DNA of 29,379 nucleotides from an uncultured Prevotella sp. (GCA_934215545.1 CAKQAD010000015.1:1-29379), one strand, 5' to 3'. Shown: positions 14,833 through 24,472, counted from the first letter of the stretch. Program-made: numbers and translations. The notes: a model not told the origin generated them from the sequence alone.

Positions 14833-16904
14833 TCGAAATCTTCCTTACCATTGCTATTGCCATCGTCTTCATTAGGCGATGGCTTTTTTGTTTGATGCTT
14901 CAGATTACCATTCTCGTCGAACATGCCATAGGTGGTGCGTAGCACAATAAATTCGGTGCGGCGGTTGAGCTGGTTGCACACCTCTTGCTTGTCGGCATCG
15001 AGTTGCTGTATGAATTCGGGTGTCAGCACATCGCCTTCTTTGAGCCAAGTGTATTTCTCGGTGAGCTTCTTGCGTATGGTCTTTGGCTTTTCCTTGCCAT
15101 AACCCACAGGCGAGAGGCGCTCGCGGGCTATGCCCTTAGCAGTGAGATAGTCTACCACCGATTCGGCTCTTCGTTGCGACAACAGCTTGTTGTAAGCATC
15201 AGAACCCTTATAGTCGCAGTGTGCCGATAGCTCTATTGTGACGTTAGGATTCTCGTTGAGCAGTTTCACAAGTTCGTCGAGGGCCTTGGTTGATTCGGGG
15301 CGTAATGTAGCCTTGTCGAAGTCGTAGAATATGTTGTCGATAAGCACTGGTGCTGTGATGGATGCCAGAGGGAATTGCAGCACATATTCGTGCGAGTCGG
15401 CAGCTTGTGCCACACGTAATTCTTCCTTATGGTTTAGAAATCCTTTACAGGTGGCAAGGAATATATAGTCGACATCGGGTGTCAAGGTGCGTTCAAACGA
15501 ACCATCGCCTTTGACGCTCAGCTTCTGGTTGGTGCCATCGGAGCCAACCATATATACCTGTGCGGCTGGCAGCTCGTAGCCGTCTTGCTCATATACCCAA
15601 CCCTTGACGCTCTGTATTATCTCTGGTTTTTCGAAGCTATATATATGATCCCAGCCGCGTGCATCGCCACGGTTAGAGGCGAAGAAGCCACGATTGTGCA
15701 CCCCTTCAAAGGTCATGCCGAAGTCGTCGCCTTGTGAGTTGAGTGGATATCCAGGATGTTCTATGTGGTAATGTCCATCGGCACCTACACGTGCAATGAA
15801 TATATCGAGACCGCCCATGCCAGGGTGTCCGTCGCTCGAGAAGTATAGATCGCCATTAGGGCGGAATGTTGGAAACGCCTCATCGCCAGGAGTGTTAATA
15901 GGAGCCCCCAGATTTTCCACTCCACCAAGCCCTGCAGGAGTGATGCGTGCGCGCCAGATGTCGAGTCCACCCATGCCACCAGGCATGTCGGATGTGAAGT
16001 AGAGCCACTCGCCATCGGGCGACACTGCAGGGTGAGCATAGCTCGACAGTGTGTCGGCAGTGATTTTGAGTTCCTCGCCCTTGCCCCAAGAGGCATCGGC
16101 ACGATTTGCCACTACAATCTGTGCATAGCGTGGATATGAAGGGTCGGTCTGGCATTGTGTAAGATACATAGTGCGCTGGTCGGGGGCAAGGCAGCATGCT
16201 CCCTCGTCGAATCCAGTGTTTACGCCACCCGTCACCACTTCGGGTTTCTGCCAGCGTCCCTTCTCGTCTTTCTCCGAAACGAAGATGTCGGCAGGTTTAG
16301 CACCCGTTATGCCACTCAGTTCGTCGCTTGTTGCCTCGTTGCGTGTAGATGAGAAGTAGAGCATGTCGTACTGGTCGCCACTAAGCACAGGTGAGTAGTC
16401 GGCACGTCGGGAGTTGAATATATCCATGCGTTTCACCTTATAGCGCGAGCCCTGCTGCTTCCATTTCGTTGCGTTCTGTGCCGAAATGAGTCCGTTTTTG
16501 GCAAGTTCGTTGTCGGGCATGGAGTCGAGCACCATGCCCAACTGCTCTTCTGCCTGCTTGTAGGCACCAGTCTTGAGCAACTGTCGGGCATAGGCAAGAC
16601 GGTCGGTGGTAGATGCCTGTCCGTAGCGTATGGCATTGCCATAGGCAGCCACCGCCTTTTGTGTGGCATTGATGCGCTCGTTGCTATGTGCAATCTTAAG
16701 AGCTATCTGTCCGCGCTTGTCTTTGTCCTTAGGTGCTGTCTTTGAGTAGGCTTGCTTGAATTGCGATGCGGCATCGTAGTATTCGCCTAAGGCAAGATAC
16801 TTCTCGCCCTTTTTAAGATTTTTCTCAGAGCCGCAGCTTGCCATAAGCAGTGCCACGAAAGCCATGACAATAATGAATATATGTGTGTGATTTCTTCCCT
16901 TCAC
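14817..16904 (-). CDS. porE: PorE-like OmpA-family lipoprotein (TPR, PD40 propeller, OmpA) of the type IX secretion machinery
   Basis: The 695-residue protein has a lipoprotein signal with lipobox LMASC and lipidated Cys24. TPR-like helices cover about 27-145. A PD40/WD40-like propeller follows (about 155-430; blades such as YSPVLSGDQYDMLYFSSTR, HPAVSPDGEWLYFTSDMPGG, AFPTFRPNGDLYFSSDG). A carboxypeptidase-regulatory-like beta domain lies at about 432-515. An OmpA peptidoglycan-binding domain lies at about 525-655 (IFYDFDKATLRPES, LSAHCDYKGSDAYNKLLSQRR, NRRTEFIVL). This order is that of PorE of the type IX secretion system, which anchors the machine to peptidoglycan at the outer membrane. The M6 protease at 25692 looks like a substrate of that system. 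Related OmpA lipoproteins exist that are not PorE, so the symbol is probable rather than certain. Confidence 0.8.
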   Translation of the reverse strand: MKGRNHTHIFIIVMAFVALLMASCGSEKNLKKGEKYLALGEYYDAASQFKQAYSKTAPKDKDKRGQIALKIAHSNERINATQKAVAAYGNAIRYGQASTTDRLAYARQLLKTGAYKQAEEQLGMVLDSMPDNELAKNGLISAQNATKWKQQGSRYKVKRMDIFNSRRADYSPVLSGDQYDMLYFSSTRNEATSDELSGITGAKPADIFVSEKDEKGRWQKPEVVTGGVNTGFDEGACCLAPDQRTMYLTQCQTDPSYPRYAQIVVANRADASWGKGEELKITADTLSSYAHPAVSPDGEWLYFTSDMPGGMGGLDIWRARITPAGLGGVENLGAPINTPGDEAFPTFRPNGDLYFSSDGHPGMGGLDIFIARVGADGHYHIEHPGYPLNSQGDDFGMTFEGVHNRGFFASNRGDARGWDHIYSFEKPEIIQSVKGWVYEQDGYELPAAQVYMVGSDGTNQKLSVKGDGSFERTLTPDVDYIFLATCKGFLNHKEELRVAQAADSHEYVLQFPLASITAPVLIDNIFYDFDKATLRPESTKALDELVKLLNENPNVTIELSAHCDYKGSDAYNKLLSQRRAESVVDYLTAKGIARERLSPVGYGKEKPKTIRKKLTEKYTWLKEGDVLTPEFIQQLDADKQEVCNQLNRRTEFIVLRTTYGMFDENGNLKHQTKKPSPNEDDGNSNGKEDFDFIIE

Positions 16905-17045
16905 GTTGTTATGTTTTTTATTATAATGCCATTATTGGCTACTTATATAAAACGTAGTAACATCGTTTTTATTACATTGTCATACAGCAGACATGCAAAA
17001 CAAGAGCGAAATACTACTGTTGTAGGGGTGTTGTATTATTTCTAT

Positions 17046-17064
17046 GCAGGATATATCATCCTGC
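17046..17064. repeat. 7-bp inverted repeat between porE-like gene and topB
   Basis: GCAGGAT (17046-17052) and ATCCTGC (17058-17064) flank a 5-nt loop. It sits about 140 bp upstream of the PorE-like start and could be an operator or a weak transcript hairpin. Confidence 0.5.
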
Positions 17065-17137
17065 CATAATATATCAAAAGCCAGTGTGCTAATCCATCTA
17101 ACGCCTATATACTTATATGAAAAGTCAATATACAATT

Positions 17138-17172
17138 TTCCCGTGGCAGGGTAGATACCTCAGCCACGGGAA
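17138..17172 (-). terminator. Hairpin downstream of topB, probable terminator
   Basis: TTCCCGTGGC (17138-17147) pairs perfectly with GCCACGGGAA (17163-17172). The 15-nt loop holds a further GGTA/TACC pairing. It begins 12 bp after the topB stop on the minus strand. No U-tract follows, so it may be a processing or stabilising hairpin instead of an intrinsic terminator. Confidence 0.55.
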
Positions 17173-17184
17173 GATGTGGTGTTT

Positions 17185-19278
17185 CTATTTGAAATCTATT
17201 CGGTAGTTGCAACCGTTTTTCCAATTGCTGCATCCGTAGGCGGTGCGTCCTTTTATGATGATGCCCTTGCCGCATAGCGGACAGGTGGTGCCAATAATGC
17301 TGTCGTTGGCAGGCGTCTGTGTAGCTGGTTGGTCATTGGTGGTGGCAGCGTTTGTTGCTGCAGGAGTGCTGGCGGTTTTGGCATTGGCAGCAGCTTTCTT
17401 CTGTGTGCTCGGCTGCTGGCTTTTTGTAGCACTCTTTTTGCGTGTAGTCTTCTTTTTAAGTTCCTCGTCGCTTGTAATGCTCACATGCCGGTTGCTATTG
17501 TCGCGCAGCACATCATTGACAATCTCCGATACCTGTTGTTTCAGTCCGTTGATGAATTCGGCTGCATCGTATTTGCGATGCTCTATGTCGCGCAGTTTTT
17601 TCTCCCATATACCCGTTAGCTCGCAACTCTTCAGCAACTCCTCGTGTATGGTGTCGATTAGTTCGATGCCGGTGGCAGTAGCTATCAGGTTTTTGCGCTC
17701 GCGTCTGATGTAGCGGCGCTTGAACAGCGTTTCTATGATGCCTGCTCTTGATGAAGGGCGTCCGATGCCATTCTCTTTGAGTGCGGCACGCAATGTCTCA
17801 TCGTCGACAAATTTGCCCGCTGTTTCCATGGCTCTCAGCAGCGATGCCTCAGTGTAGTATTTTGGTGGGGTAGTGCTCTTCTCTGAAAGTGTGGGCGTGT
17901 GTGGCCCGCTCTCGCCTTTGGTGAATGTGGGCAGGGTTCGCTCCTCGTCGCCTTTGCGCTCCTCGTCGTCGGCAGTATTGCCACCATCAGGCTGTGCATA
18001 CACCATGCGCCAACCCGGTTGCAATATCTCTTTGCCAGTGGCTTTAAACTCCACATCCTCTACTTTACCCATCACTGTTGTTGTAGAGAATTTACAGTCG
18101 GGATAGAATGCTGCGATAAAGCGGCGTGCTATCAGGTCGTAGACGTTGCGTTCCATGTCGCTGAGGCTTGTCGCTGGCACGCCAGTGGGGATGATAGCAT
18201 GGTGGTCGGTAACCTTCGATGTGTCGAACACACGCTTCGACTTGAGCAGCTTTTTGCCCATAAGTGGTTGTAGCAATGCAGCATAGTGCTTGCTGATGCC
18301 CTGTAATATCGACGGACATTTAGGGTAAATATCGTCGCTGAGGTATTGAGTGTCTACACGCGGATAGGTGGTGAGCTTGCGCTCGTAGAGTCCTTGTATA
18401 AGCTTTAGTGTGGTGTCGGCACTATATGAGAATTTGCGGTTGCACTCTACCTGCAGCGATGTCAGATCGAAGAGTTTTGGTGGTGCTTCGGTGCCATTCT
18501 TCTTTTGTATGGCAGTGACGCTAAATGGTTTGCCTTCAATAGTGCTGAATGCCTTCTCGCCTTCCTCCTTAGAGGCAAATCGGCCACTGGTGGCAGTGAA
18601 GGTGGTGTCGCGATAGATGGTGGCAAGCACCCAATAAGGCTCTGGCTTGAAATTGTCGATTTCTTTTTGACGGTTTACTATCAGCGCCAGTGTTGGTGTC
18701 TGTACACGTCCGATAGACAGCACCTGCCTGTTCTGGCCATATTTAAGGGTGTAAAGGCGTGTAGCGTTCATGCCTAGCAGCCAGTCGCCGATGGCGCGTG
18801 ATAGTCCGGCGATGTAAAGTGGCTGATATTCGTCTTGGTCTTTCAGCGTGTTGAATCCTTCGCGTATGGCTTCGTCGGTCATCGACGATATCCACAGGCG
18901 CTTAACGGGGCATTTGGCGCCCGCCTTCTGCATCACCCATCGCTGTATGAGTTCACCCTCCTGGCCGGCGTCGCCACAGTTTATGATGCCATCGGCAGCC
19001 TGCATCAGTCGCTCGATAACGGCAAACTGACGGCGTATGCCATCGTCGTCGATAAGCTTAATGCCAAATCGTGGTGGTATCATAGGCAGAGCCGACAGGC
19101 TCCAGTGCTTCCATAAATCGGTGTAGTCGTTGGGCTCTTTCAGTGTACACAGATGACCAAAGGTCCATGTCACCTGATAGCCATTACCCTCCATATATCC
19201 ATTGTGCGCAGTGTTGGCGCCCAATATGCGTGCAATGTCTTTGGCTACACTTGGTTTCTCGGCTATGCAGACTATCAT
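17185..19278 (-). CDS. topB: DNA topoisomerase III (type IA)
   Basis: The 697-residue protein starts with the TOPRIM segment MIVCIAEKPSVAKDIA (catalytic Glu7). It has the acidic loop NCGDAGQEGELIQRW at about 100-114, SIGRVQTPTLALIV at about 188-201, and the active-site tyrosine Y305 in KLTTYPRVDT. The C-terminus after a Lys/Ala/Thr-rich linker (about 610-665) carries a zinc-ribbon-like CPLCGKG...YGCSNWKNGC. It relaxes and decatenates DNA by single-strand passage. The TOPRIM DxD is DAG here, a variant I recall from other topB-type enzymes. A -7 box lies about 53 bp upstream of the ATG at 19278. Confidence 0.95.
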   Translation of the reverse strand: MIVCIAEKPSVAKDIARILGANTAHNGYMEGNGYQVTWTFGHLCTLKEPNDYTDLWKHWSLSALPMIPPRFGIKLIDDDGIRRQFAVIERLMQAADGIINCGDAGQEGELIQRWVMQKAGAKCPVKRLWISSMTDEAIREGFNTLKDQDEYQPLYIAGLSRAIGDWLLGMNATRLYTLKYGQNRQVLSIGRVQTPTLALIVNRQKEIDNFKPEPYWVLATIYRDTTFTATSGRFASKEEGEKAFSTIEGKPFSVTAIQKKNGTEAPPKLFDLTSLQVECNRKFSYSADTTLKLIQGLYERKLTTYPRVDTQYLSDDIYPKCPSILQGISKHYAALLQPLMGKKLLKSKRVFDTSKVTDHHAIIPTGVPATSLSDMERNVYDLIARRFIAAFYPDCKFSTTTVMGKVEDVEFKATGKEILQPGWRMVYAQPDGGNTADDEERKGDEERTLPTFTKGESGPHTPTLSEKSTTPPKYYTEASLLRAMETAGKFVDDETLRAALKENGIGRPSSRAGIIETLFKRRYIRRERKNLIATATGIELIDTIHEELLKSCELTGIWEKKLRDIEHRKYDAAEFINGLKQQVSEIVNDVLRDNSNRHVSITSDEELKKKTTRKKSATKSQQPSTQKKAAANAKTASTPAATNAATTNDQPATQTPANDSIIGTTCPLCGKGIIIKGRTAYGCSNWKNGCNYRIDFK

Positions 19279-19330
19279 ATACTATTGTAAAAATGCTTTT
19301 TTCTTATGTTATAATACGTTGCGTGAGGTG

Positions 19331-19338
19331 CAAAGTTA
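19331..19338 (-). promoter_or_regulatory. Putative -7 box of topB
   Basis: Read on the minus strand this is TAACTTTG, a full TAnnTTTG match, with initiation near 19325 and a leader of about 47 nt. No exact -33 TTTG at normal spacing. Confidence 0.5.
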
Positions 19339-19502
19339 GGCATAATTTTAATATAATCGAAGCATTGCCAAAGGTATTTTTGCCACTGTCTGCGGTTTGT
19401 GAGCAGATAGTCGATGCACTATTGTTGCTACAAATAGTATTATGGTTATGTTGCGTCCATAATCCTTTTTATCAAGCCACGGAGCAAAAAGACATGCCGA
19501 TA

Positions 19503-19534
19503 TTTGTATGGTTAAAATAAAAATGTTAGTTTTG
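19503..19534 (+). promoter_or_regulatory. Bacteroidetes sigma-ABfr-type promoter of purT and the downstream sugar genes
   Basis: TTTG at 19503-19506 and TAGTTTTG at 19527-19534 are separated by 20 bp, a complete match to TTTG-N19-21-TAnnTTTG. Initiation near 19541 gives a leader of about 43 nt to the purT ATG. Confidence 0.8.
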
Positions 19535-19583
19535 CATACATAAAAATAACGAAGCAACGCCTTTGGCGTAATGTATTTTTTTT

Positions 19584-20765
19584 ATGAAGAAGATATTGTT
19601 GTTAGGTTCTGGTGAGCTCGGCAAGGAATTTGTCATAGCCGCCAAGCGTGCAGGACAGTATGTCGTTGCATGCGATAGGTATGAGGGTGCTCCTGCAATG
19701 CAAGTTGCCGATGAGTGCGAAGTGTTTAATATGCTCGATGGCGATGCTCTTGCAGCAGTTGTTGAGCGCCATAATCCTGACATTATCGTACCGGAGATAG
19801 AAGCCATACGCACCGAGCGCCTTTTCGACTTTGAACGCAAGGGCATACAGGTGGTGCCAAGCGCACGCGCCGTAAACTTCACTATGAATCGTAAGGCCAT
19901 CCGCGACCTTGCTGCACGCGAGTTAGGGTTGCGCACTGCTCGTTATTTTTATGCCACAACGCTTGAACAGCTCAAGGAGCATGCAGCAGAGATAGGTTTC
20001 CCATGCGTCATCAAACCACTGATGTCGTCGTCGGGTCACGGACAGAGCATTGTGCGTGATGCCTCGCAGCTGGAGCAGGCATTCAACGAAGCCATGGCAG
20101 GCAGCCGTGGCGATGTGAAAGAGATAATAATTGAAGAGTTTATACATTTCGACTCAGAGTTTACGCTGCTCACCGTCACACAGAAAGACGGTCCAACGCT
20201 CTTCTGTCCGCCAATAGGACATGTGCAGAAGGGTGGCGACTATCGTGAGAGCTGGCAGCCGTTTGTACTGCCAGAGGATGAGTTGCGAAAGGCTGAGGAT
20301 ATGGCTGAGAAGGTGACACGTGCCCTTACTGGTGCAGGCCTGTGGGGCGTGGAGTTCTTCCTCACCAAGCAAGGTGAGGTGATATTCTCAGAGCTGTCGC
20401 CACGCCCACACGACACTGGCATGGTGACACTTGGACACACCACCAATCTGTCGGAGTTCGAACTTCACTTCCGCGCTGTTATGGGTCTGCCTATTGCTGG
20501 CATACATTTGGAGCATGCTGGTGCCAGTGCCGTGGTGCTCTCGCCAAAGGAAAGCAACGACCCGCTGCCCTACAATATGGTCGATGCACTGCGCGAAGAC
20601 CACACACGCATACGCATCTTCGGCAAGAGAGAGGCTCATGTAGGCCGACGTATGGGAGTGGTGCTGTGCTATGGAGAACCCAATGCCGACACTACAGCGT
20701 TGCGCGACAAGGCAAAGCGTCTTGCAACCACAGTGCTTGGCACCGACCCGTACATGGAAAAGTAA
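19584..20765 (+). CDS. purT: Formate-dependent phosphoribosylglycinamide formyltransferase
   Basis: The 393-residue ATP-grasp protein starts with [21 protein letters not shown] (GAR-binding N-domain). It has the PurT block [14 protein letters not shown] at about 67-80, an ATP-grasp lid ([14 protein letters not shown] at about 143-156) and metal ligands in [26 protein letters not shown]. It uses formate and ATP to formylate GAR in purine synthesis, bypassing formyl-folate. It is preceded by the best promoter in this region. The next gene starts 42 bp later on the same strand, with only a weak 6-bp hairpin (20773-20791) between, so read-through into the sugar genes is likely. Confidence 0.97.
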   Translation: MKKILLLGSGELGKEFVIAAKRAGQYVVACDRYEGAPAMQVADECEVFNMLDGDALAAVVERHNPDIIVPEIEAIRTERLFDFERKGIQVVPSARAVNFTMNRKAIRDLAARELGLRTARYFYATTLEQLKEHAAEIGFPCVIKPLMSSSGHGQSIVRDASQLEQAFNEAMAGSRGDVKEIIIEEFIHFDSEFTLLTVTQKDGPTLFCPPIGHVQKGGDYRESWQPFVLPEDELRKAEDMAEKVTRALTGAGLWGVEFFLTKQGEVIFSELSPRPHDTGMVTLGHTTNLSEFELHFRAVMGLPIAGIHLEHAGASAVVLSPKESNDPLPYNMVDALREDHTRIRIFGKREAHVGRRMGVVLCYGEPNADTTALRDKAKRLATTVLGTDPYMEK

Positions 20766-20807
20766 TAACTGCATGTCCTGAACACGGACATACAATTTAT
20801 TGTTTTT

Positions 20808-21899
20808 ATGCTGGAACAAGATAATACAGGCAAGATACGCACTCTCCAGGGAGCGCGTTTCTTGTTTGCAGTGTTTATATTCATAAGCCATTGTGCAACG
20901 CCAACCATAGAGCAGGGCTTCAATTTTGGTGGCGAGTCGGGTGTGGCTTTCTTCTTTGTGCTGAGCGGATTTGCCTTATCGTGGGGCTATGGGCCACGCA
21001 TCAGTCGTGGCGAGTTCTCTGCGAAGCAATTCTTTTGGCGTCATTTTTGGCGGTTGTATCCGCTGCATTTGTTGCTATGGACGATCACACTGCTTGCCGA
21101 CATGCGCATAGGCCTCACCTACGATTGGCTACAAATAGCATCGTCGCTGCTGTTGCTGCAGTCGTGGATACCCAGCATGCACACCCTCTTCACAGTTAAT
21201 GGTTTGTCGTGGTTTCTGTGCAACATAATCTTCTTTTATGTTGTGTTCGGGTGGCTCTATAAGTGGCTGATGCATGTAAGGCTGAAGCCGCTATTCATAG
21301 GTATGGCGGCATATTGCGCCCTATATCTTATTGTAGCAGCGCAGGTGCCCGACGACATGTTCAACTGTACGCTGTATGCCAATCCGCTGTTGCGATTATT
21401 CGACTTCGGCCTTGGCATCCTGACATATAGAATCTATAAGACAAAGGCATGTAAGGAGCCTTCGCCCACTGCCGTTGCAGGCAATAGTTGTGGCAGCAGC
21501 TTGCGCTATGTGCTGCTTCGTGATGCACTGCTGCTTGTTGTGCTGTATGTGCTCTATCAGAAACTTCCCCAAGGAGTGCGCTGTGCAGCTCCGTTCTGGC
21601 CCGTCATGCCGCTGCTTGTCTACGACATGGTGCGTGCACAACATTCACGCGAACTGCTGGTGCGCTTTTTCTCGTCGAAGGCAATGATGTGGCTTGGAGG
21701 AATAAGCTTCGAGTTCTATTTGTCGCATGCCTTTATGCTGCGTATATCGCAACATGTAGTAGGGCTTGACGGCACATTGCACCGCGACATGCTGATGTTT
21801 TTTGTGGCATTCTGCCTGGCGATAATTGTCGGCTGCGTGTTGCACTATGGCTTTGTGCGCCCGGTGAGCAATGTAATAAATCGGCACTTTCTGCATTAA
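20808..21899 (+). CDS. Acyltransferase-3 family integral membrane acyltransferase
   Basis: The 363-residue protein is strongly hydrophobic with about ten predicted membrane helices. It starts KIRTLQGARFLFAVFIFISHC, containing the conserved N-terminal His of the OafA/AT3 family. It continues with FFVLSGFALSWGY and RHFWRLYPLHLLLW, the R-x2-R-x-x-P signature near the first loop. AT3 proteins transfer acetyl or other acyl groups to sugars of LPS, capsule or peptidoglycan at the inner membrane. The following genes make a modified deoxy-amino sugar, so O-acylation of the same surface glycan is the likely job. Confidence 0.88.
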   Translation: MLEQDNTGKIRTLQGARFLFAVFIFISHCATPTIEQGFNFGGESGVAFFFVLSGFALSWGYGPRISRGEFSAKQFFWRHFWRLYPLHLLLWTITLLADMRIGLTYDWLQIASSLLLLQSWIPSMHTLFTVNGLSWFLCNIIFFYVVFGWLYKWLMHVRLKPLFIGMAAYCALYLIVAAQVPDDMFNCTLYANPLLRLFDFGLGILTYRIYKTKACKEPSPTAVAGNSCGSSLRYVLLRDALLLVVLYVLYQKLPQGVRCAAPFWPVMPLLVYDMVRAQHSRELLVRFFSSKAMMWLGGISFEFYLSHAFMLRISQHVVGLDGTLHRDMLMFFVAFCLAIIVGCVLHYGFVRPVSNVINRHFLH

Positions 21900-21939
21900 T
21901 GTAGCAAGTACATTATAATTAATAAAAAATCAAAAGATA

Positions 21940-22353
21940 GTGGACAATAGTCAACGTAAGATAATAAATCTGCCAAAGATACTCGACCCACGTGGCAATC
22001 TCACCGTGGCTGAGAGCATGAAGCAAGTGCCTTTCGATGTGAAGCGTGTGTATTGGACATACGATGTGCCATCGGGCGAGAGCCGCGGAGGCCATGCCCA
22101 CAAGCAGTGCCGTGAACTGATAATAGCCATTAGCGGCTCGTTCACCGTTAACATCAACGATGGCACAACCAGCGAGAACTTTCATCTTAACCATCCCTGG
22201 CAGGGGCTGCTCATTGAGAAGGATGTATGGCGCACACTCGACGACTTCTCGTCGGGAGCAGTATGCCTTGTCCTGGCATCGGAACTTTTCGATGAGGCCG
22301 ACTATATCAGAGACTATGATGAATTCGTAGACTATTTGAACCATAGAAGATAA
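21940..22353 (+). CDS. FdtA/QdtA-like dTDP-4-keto-6-deoxyglucose 3,4-ketoisomerase (cupin)
   Basis: The 137-residue small cupin contains DPRGNLTVAESMKQVPF, VKRVYWTYDVPSGESRGGHAH at about 35-54 and ISGSFTVNINDG. GGHAH (His52, His54) and Tyr38 correspond to the catalytic His and Tyr set of FdtA. It converts dTDP-4-keto-6-deoxyglucose to the 3-keto sugar, and the epimer formed (Fuc3N or Qui3N branch) cannot be read by eye. The start codon is GTG at 21940; no ATG exists upstream in frame and the next in-frame ATG would remove part of the fold. It lies 40 bp after the acyltransferase gene and 28 bp before the aminotransferase gene. Confidence 0.88.
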   Translation: MDNSQRKIINLPKILDPRGNLTVAESMKQVPFDVKRVYWTYDVPSGESRGGHAHKQCRELIIAISGSFTVNINDGTTSENFHLNHPWQGLLIEKDVWRTLDDFSSGAVCLVLASELFDEADYIRDYDEFVDYLNHRR

Positions 22354-22381
22354 AAAACCATAAATCATCCTAAGATTACCA

Positions 22382-23488
22382 ATGATACAACTCGTCGACA
22401 TAGGAAAGATTACTGCGCTACACGCTGCCGAGATACACAAGGCTGTGGCAGACGTGGTGGATAGCGGTTGGTATCTTAAGGGACATGCCACGGCGCAGTT
22501 CGAGCACGACTATGCCCAATATGTAGGTACACAGCATTGTGTGGCATGTGGCAACGGGCTCGATGCCCTGACGCTAATTATGCGTGCATACATGGAGCTC
22601 GGAGTGCTGCACGAAGGCGACGAGGTGATAGTGCCTGCCAATGCCTATATTGCCTGCATGATATCCATTACGCGTTGCAAGCTGACGCCAGTGCTCGTGG
22701 AACCGCGCATCGACACGCTGCAAATCGACGATAGCGCAATAGAGCACGCCATCACTCCACGCACACGCGCCATAATGATAGTGCACATGTATGGACGATG
22801 CGCATACACCTCGCGCATTGCTGAAATCTGTCGTAAGCACAACCTGAAGCTGATAGAGGATGTGGCGCAGGCTCATGGCTGTCGCTTTGCTGCCGCAACT
22901 AAGGCAGGATCACTTGGCGATGCTGCTGCCCATAGCTTCTATCCAACAAAAAATCTCGGTGCTCTTGGCGATGCTGGTGCCGTAACCACCAACGATGCGC
23001 CATTGGCAGATATGGTGAGGGCACTTGGCAACTACGGGTCGGAGCGTAAATATGTGTTTTCTTACATAGGCGTCAACTCACGAATGGACGAAATCCAGGC
23101 TGCCGTGCTTTCTGTAAAGCTGAAATATCTGGATGCAGAGAATGAACGCCGACGCAACAATGCACATTATTATATAGAACATATAAAGCATAAGGATATA
23201 TTGCTGCCCACCGAGGAGTATTGGCGCAATAGCGTGTTCCATATATTCCCAGTGCTCACTCCTCATCGCGAAGAGTTGCGGCAGTATTTGGCAGACAATG
23301 GTGTGCAGACCGATGTGCACTATCCTTTGCCCCCACATCAGCAACGTGCCTATAAGGAATGGGCAGGCAAGAGCCTGCCAGTGACAGAGCGCATACACCG
23401 CGAAGAACTCAGTCTGCCGGTGTCGCAGGTAGTAAGCGATGCCGAGCGCGAGCACATCGCTCAACTCATTAACGAATTCTGTTTGTAG
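22382..23488 (+). CDS. DegT/DnrJ/EryC1-family sugar aminotransferase (FdtB/QdtB-like)
   Basis: The 368-residue PLP enzyme has the cofactor lysine K190 in [19 protein letters not shown], the ED-x-AQAHG motif [13 protein letters not shown] at about 157-169, and GNGLDALTL at 58-66. With the ketoisomerase just upstream it fits the FdtB/QdtB role, transferring an amino group to C3 of a dTDP-3-keto-6-deoxyhexose. It acts in the cytosol on nucleotide-sugar. The protein has normal length and an ATG start. Confidence 0.92.
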   Translation: MIQLVDIGKITALHAAEIHKAVADVVDSGWYLKGHATAQFEHDYAQYVGTQHCVACGNGLDALTLIMRAYMELGVLHEGDEVIVPANAYIACMISITRCKLTPVLVEPRIDTLQIDDSAIEHAITPRTRAIMIVHMYGRCAYTSRIAEICRKHNLKLIEDVAQAHGCRFAAATKAGSLGDAAAHSFYPTKNLGALGDAGAVTTNDAPLADMVRALGNYGSERKYVFSYIGVNSRMDEIQAAVLSVKLKYLDAENERRRNNAHYYIEHIKHKDILLPTEEYWRNSVFHIFPVLTPHREELRQYLADNGVQTDVHYPLPPHQQRAYKEWAGKSLPVTERIHREELSLPVSQVVSDAEREHIAQLINEFCL

Positions 23489-23533
23489 CCAAAGGCACAA
23501 CCAGCTTCTATTGTTTAATTAAAAATTAAGGTA

Positions 23534-24472
23534 ATGACAATCAACGAGGTGTCGGCAAGCGAATATGTGGCTGCAATTAGCAGTCATCCACACATATTCA
23601 ACACTCCGGCTTTTGCTTCGCTCAACGCTCACAAGGTCGATGCAGTGCACCATTTGCTTTTCGAATCGGGAGGTAAGGCGCGCTTCGGACTCATTGTAGG
23701 TGAGCGCAACGGCATGCTCCTAACACCTTTTTCTGCTCCTTTTGGCGGGTTCTCCGTAAACCATGCACAGCGCATGGAGTATGTTGATGAGGCGGTGCAG
23801 TTGCTTTGTCAATATGCAAAGCAGCAGCAAAAAGACGTAAGAGTGGTGTTGCCACCAGAATTCTACGACCGTCAGCTCATCACGTCGAGCATCAGCGCAT
23901 TGTCGCGTTTTGCCACTTTGCAATACATAGATGTTAACTACCATTTCAGGTTGGAGCATTTCGTGTATTATGAGGCACGCATCGACAGGGCTGCACGCAA
24001 GAATCTGCATCGTGCAATAGATGCCGACTTTGAATTTAAAGCCATTTGCCGCGATGATATTCAGGGCATACACACTGCCTATGATGTGATAAGACGCAAC
24101 CGTCAGGAACATGGCTATCCGCTAAGAATGTCTTTAGACGATGTGATGCAGACAATTGGCATCATCCCTGCCGACTTCTTTGTGATGACATATAAGGGCG
24201 AAGAAGTGGCGGCAGCGCAGGTGTTTCATGTGGCCAAGGGCATTGCACAGGTGATATACTGGGGCGATTTGCGAGCCTACTCGCACCTGCGGCCGATGAA
24301 CTATTTCACCTATCGCTTGTTTGAACACTATAGCAAGCAGGGTATTGAGGTGCTCGACATTGGCCCGTCGACAGAAGAAGGCAAGCCCAACTATGGTCTG
24401 TGCGACTTCAAGACAGCCATTGGTTGCGAGATGTCGCCTAAATTTGTGTTTGTTGTAAGCGCCAACGGGTAG
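23534..24472 (+). CDS. GNAT/FemAB-like acyltransferase, last gene of the sugar cluster
   Basis: The 312-residue protein has a N-terminal half typical of FemAB/GNAT_6-like proteins (FNTPAFASLNAHKVDAVHHLLFE, LIVGERNGMLLTPFSAPFGG). The C-terminal GNAT-like half includes RKNLHRAIDADFEF, YDVIRRNRQEHGYPLRMSLDD and AAAQVFHVAKGIAQVIYWGD. In FdtABC and QdtABC pathways the third enzyme is an N-acetyltransferase of the left-handed beta-helix type, which is not seen here; this protein may fill the N-acylation step. It lies 45 bp after the aminotransferase gene. Its last 35 bp overlap the end of the converging AraC-type gene. Confidence 0.72.
   Translation: MTINEVSASEYVAAISSHPHIFNTPAFASLNAHKVDAVHHLLFESGGKARFGLIVGERNGMLLTPFSAPFGGFSVNHAQRMEYVDEAVQLLCQYAKQQQKDVRVVLPPEFYDRQLITSSISALSRFATLQYIDVNYHFRLEHFVYYEARIDRAARKNLHRAIDADFEFKAICRDDIQGIHTAYDVIRRNRQEHGYPLRMSLDDVMQTIGIIPADFFVMTYKGEEVAAAQVFHVAKGIAQVIYWGDLRAYSHLRPMNYFTYRLFEHYSKQGIEVLDIGPSTEEGKPNYGLCDFKTAIGCEMSPKFVFVVSANG

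Larger units (their letters stand above)
19279..19583. other. Divergent intergenic region topB/purT (305 bp)
   Basis: The gap contains a minus-strand -7 box for topB near its left end and a well-formed plus-strand promoter for purT near its right end. A short ACGCC/GGCGT hairpin (19557-19569) lies in the purT leader 14 bp before the ATG and could affect ribosome access. The central part (about 19370-19500) shows no supported gene. Confidence 0.6.

Noticed and set aside
21919..22491. Minus-strand frame opposite the FdtA-like gene (190 codons)
   Set aside because: It is the shadow of two well-supported plus-strand genes; composition is not protein-like.
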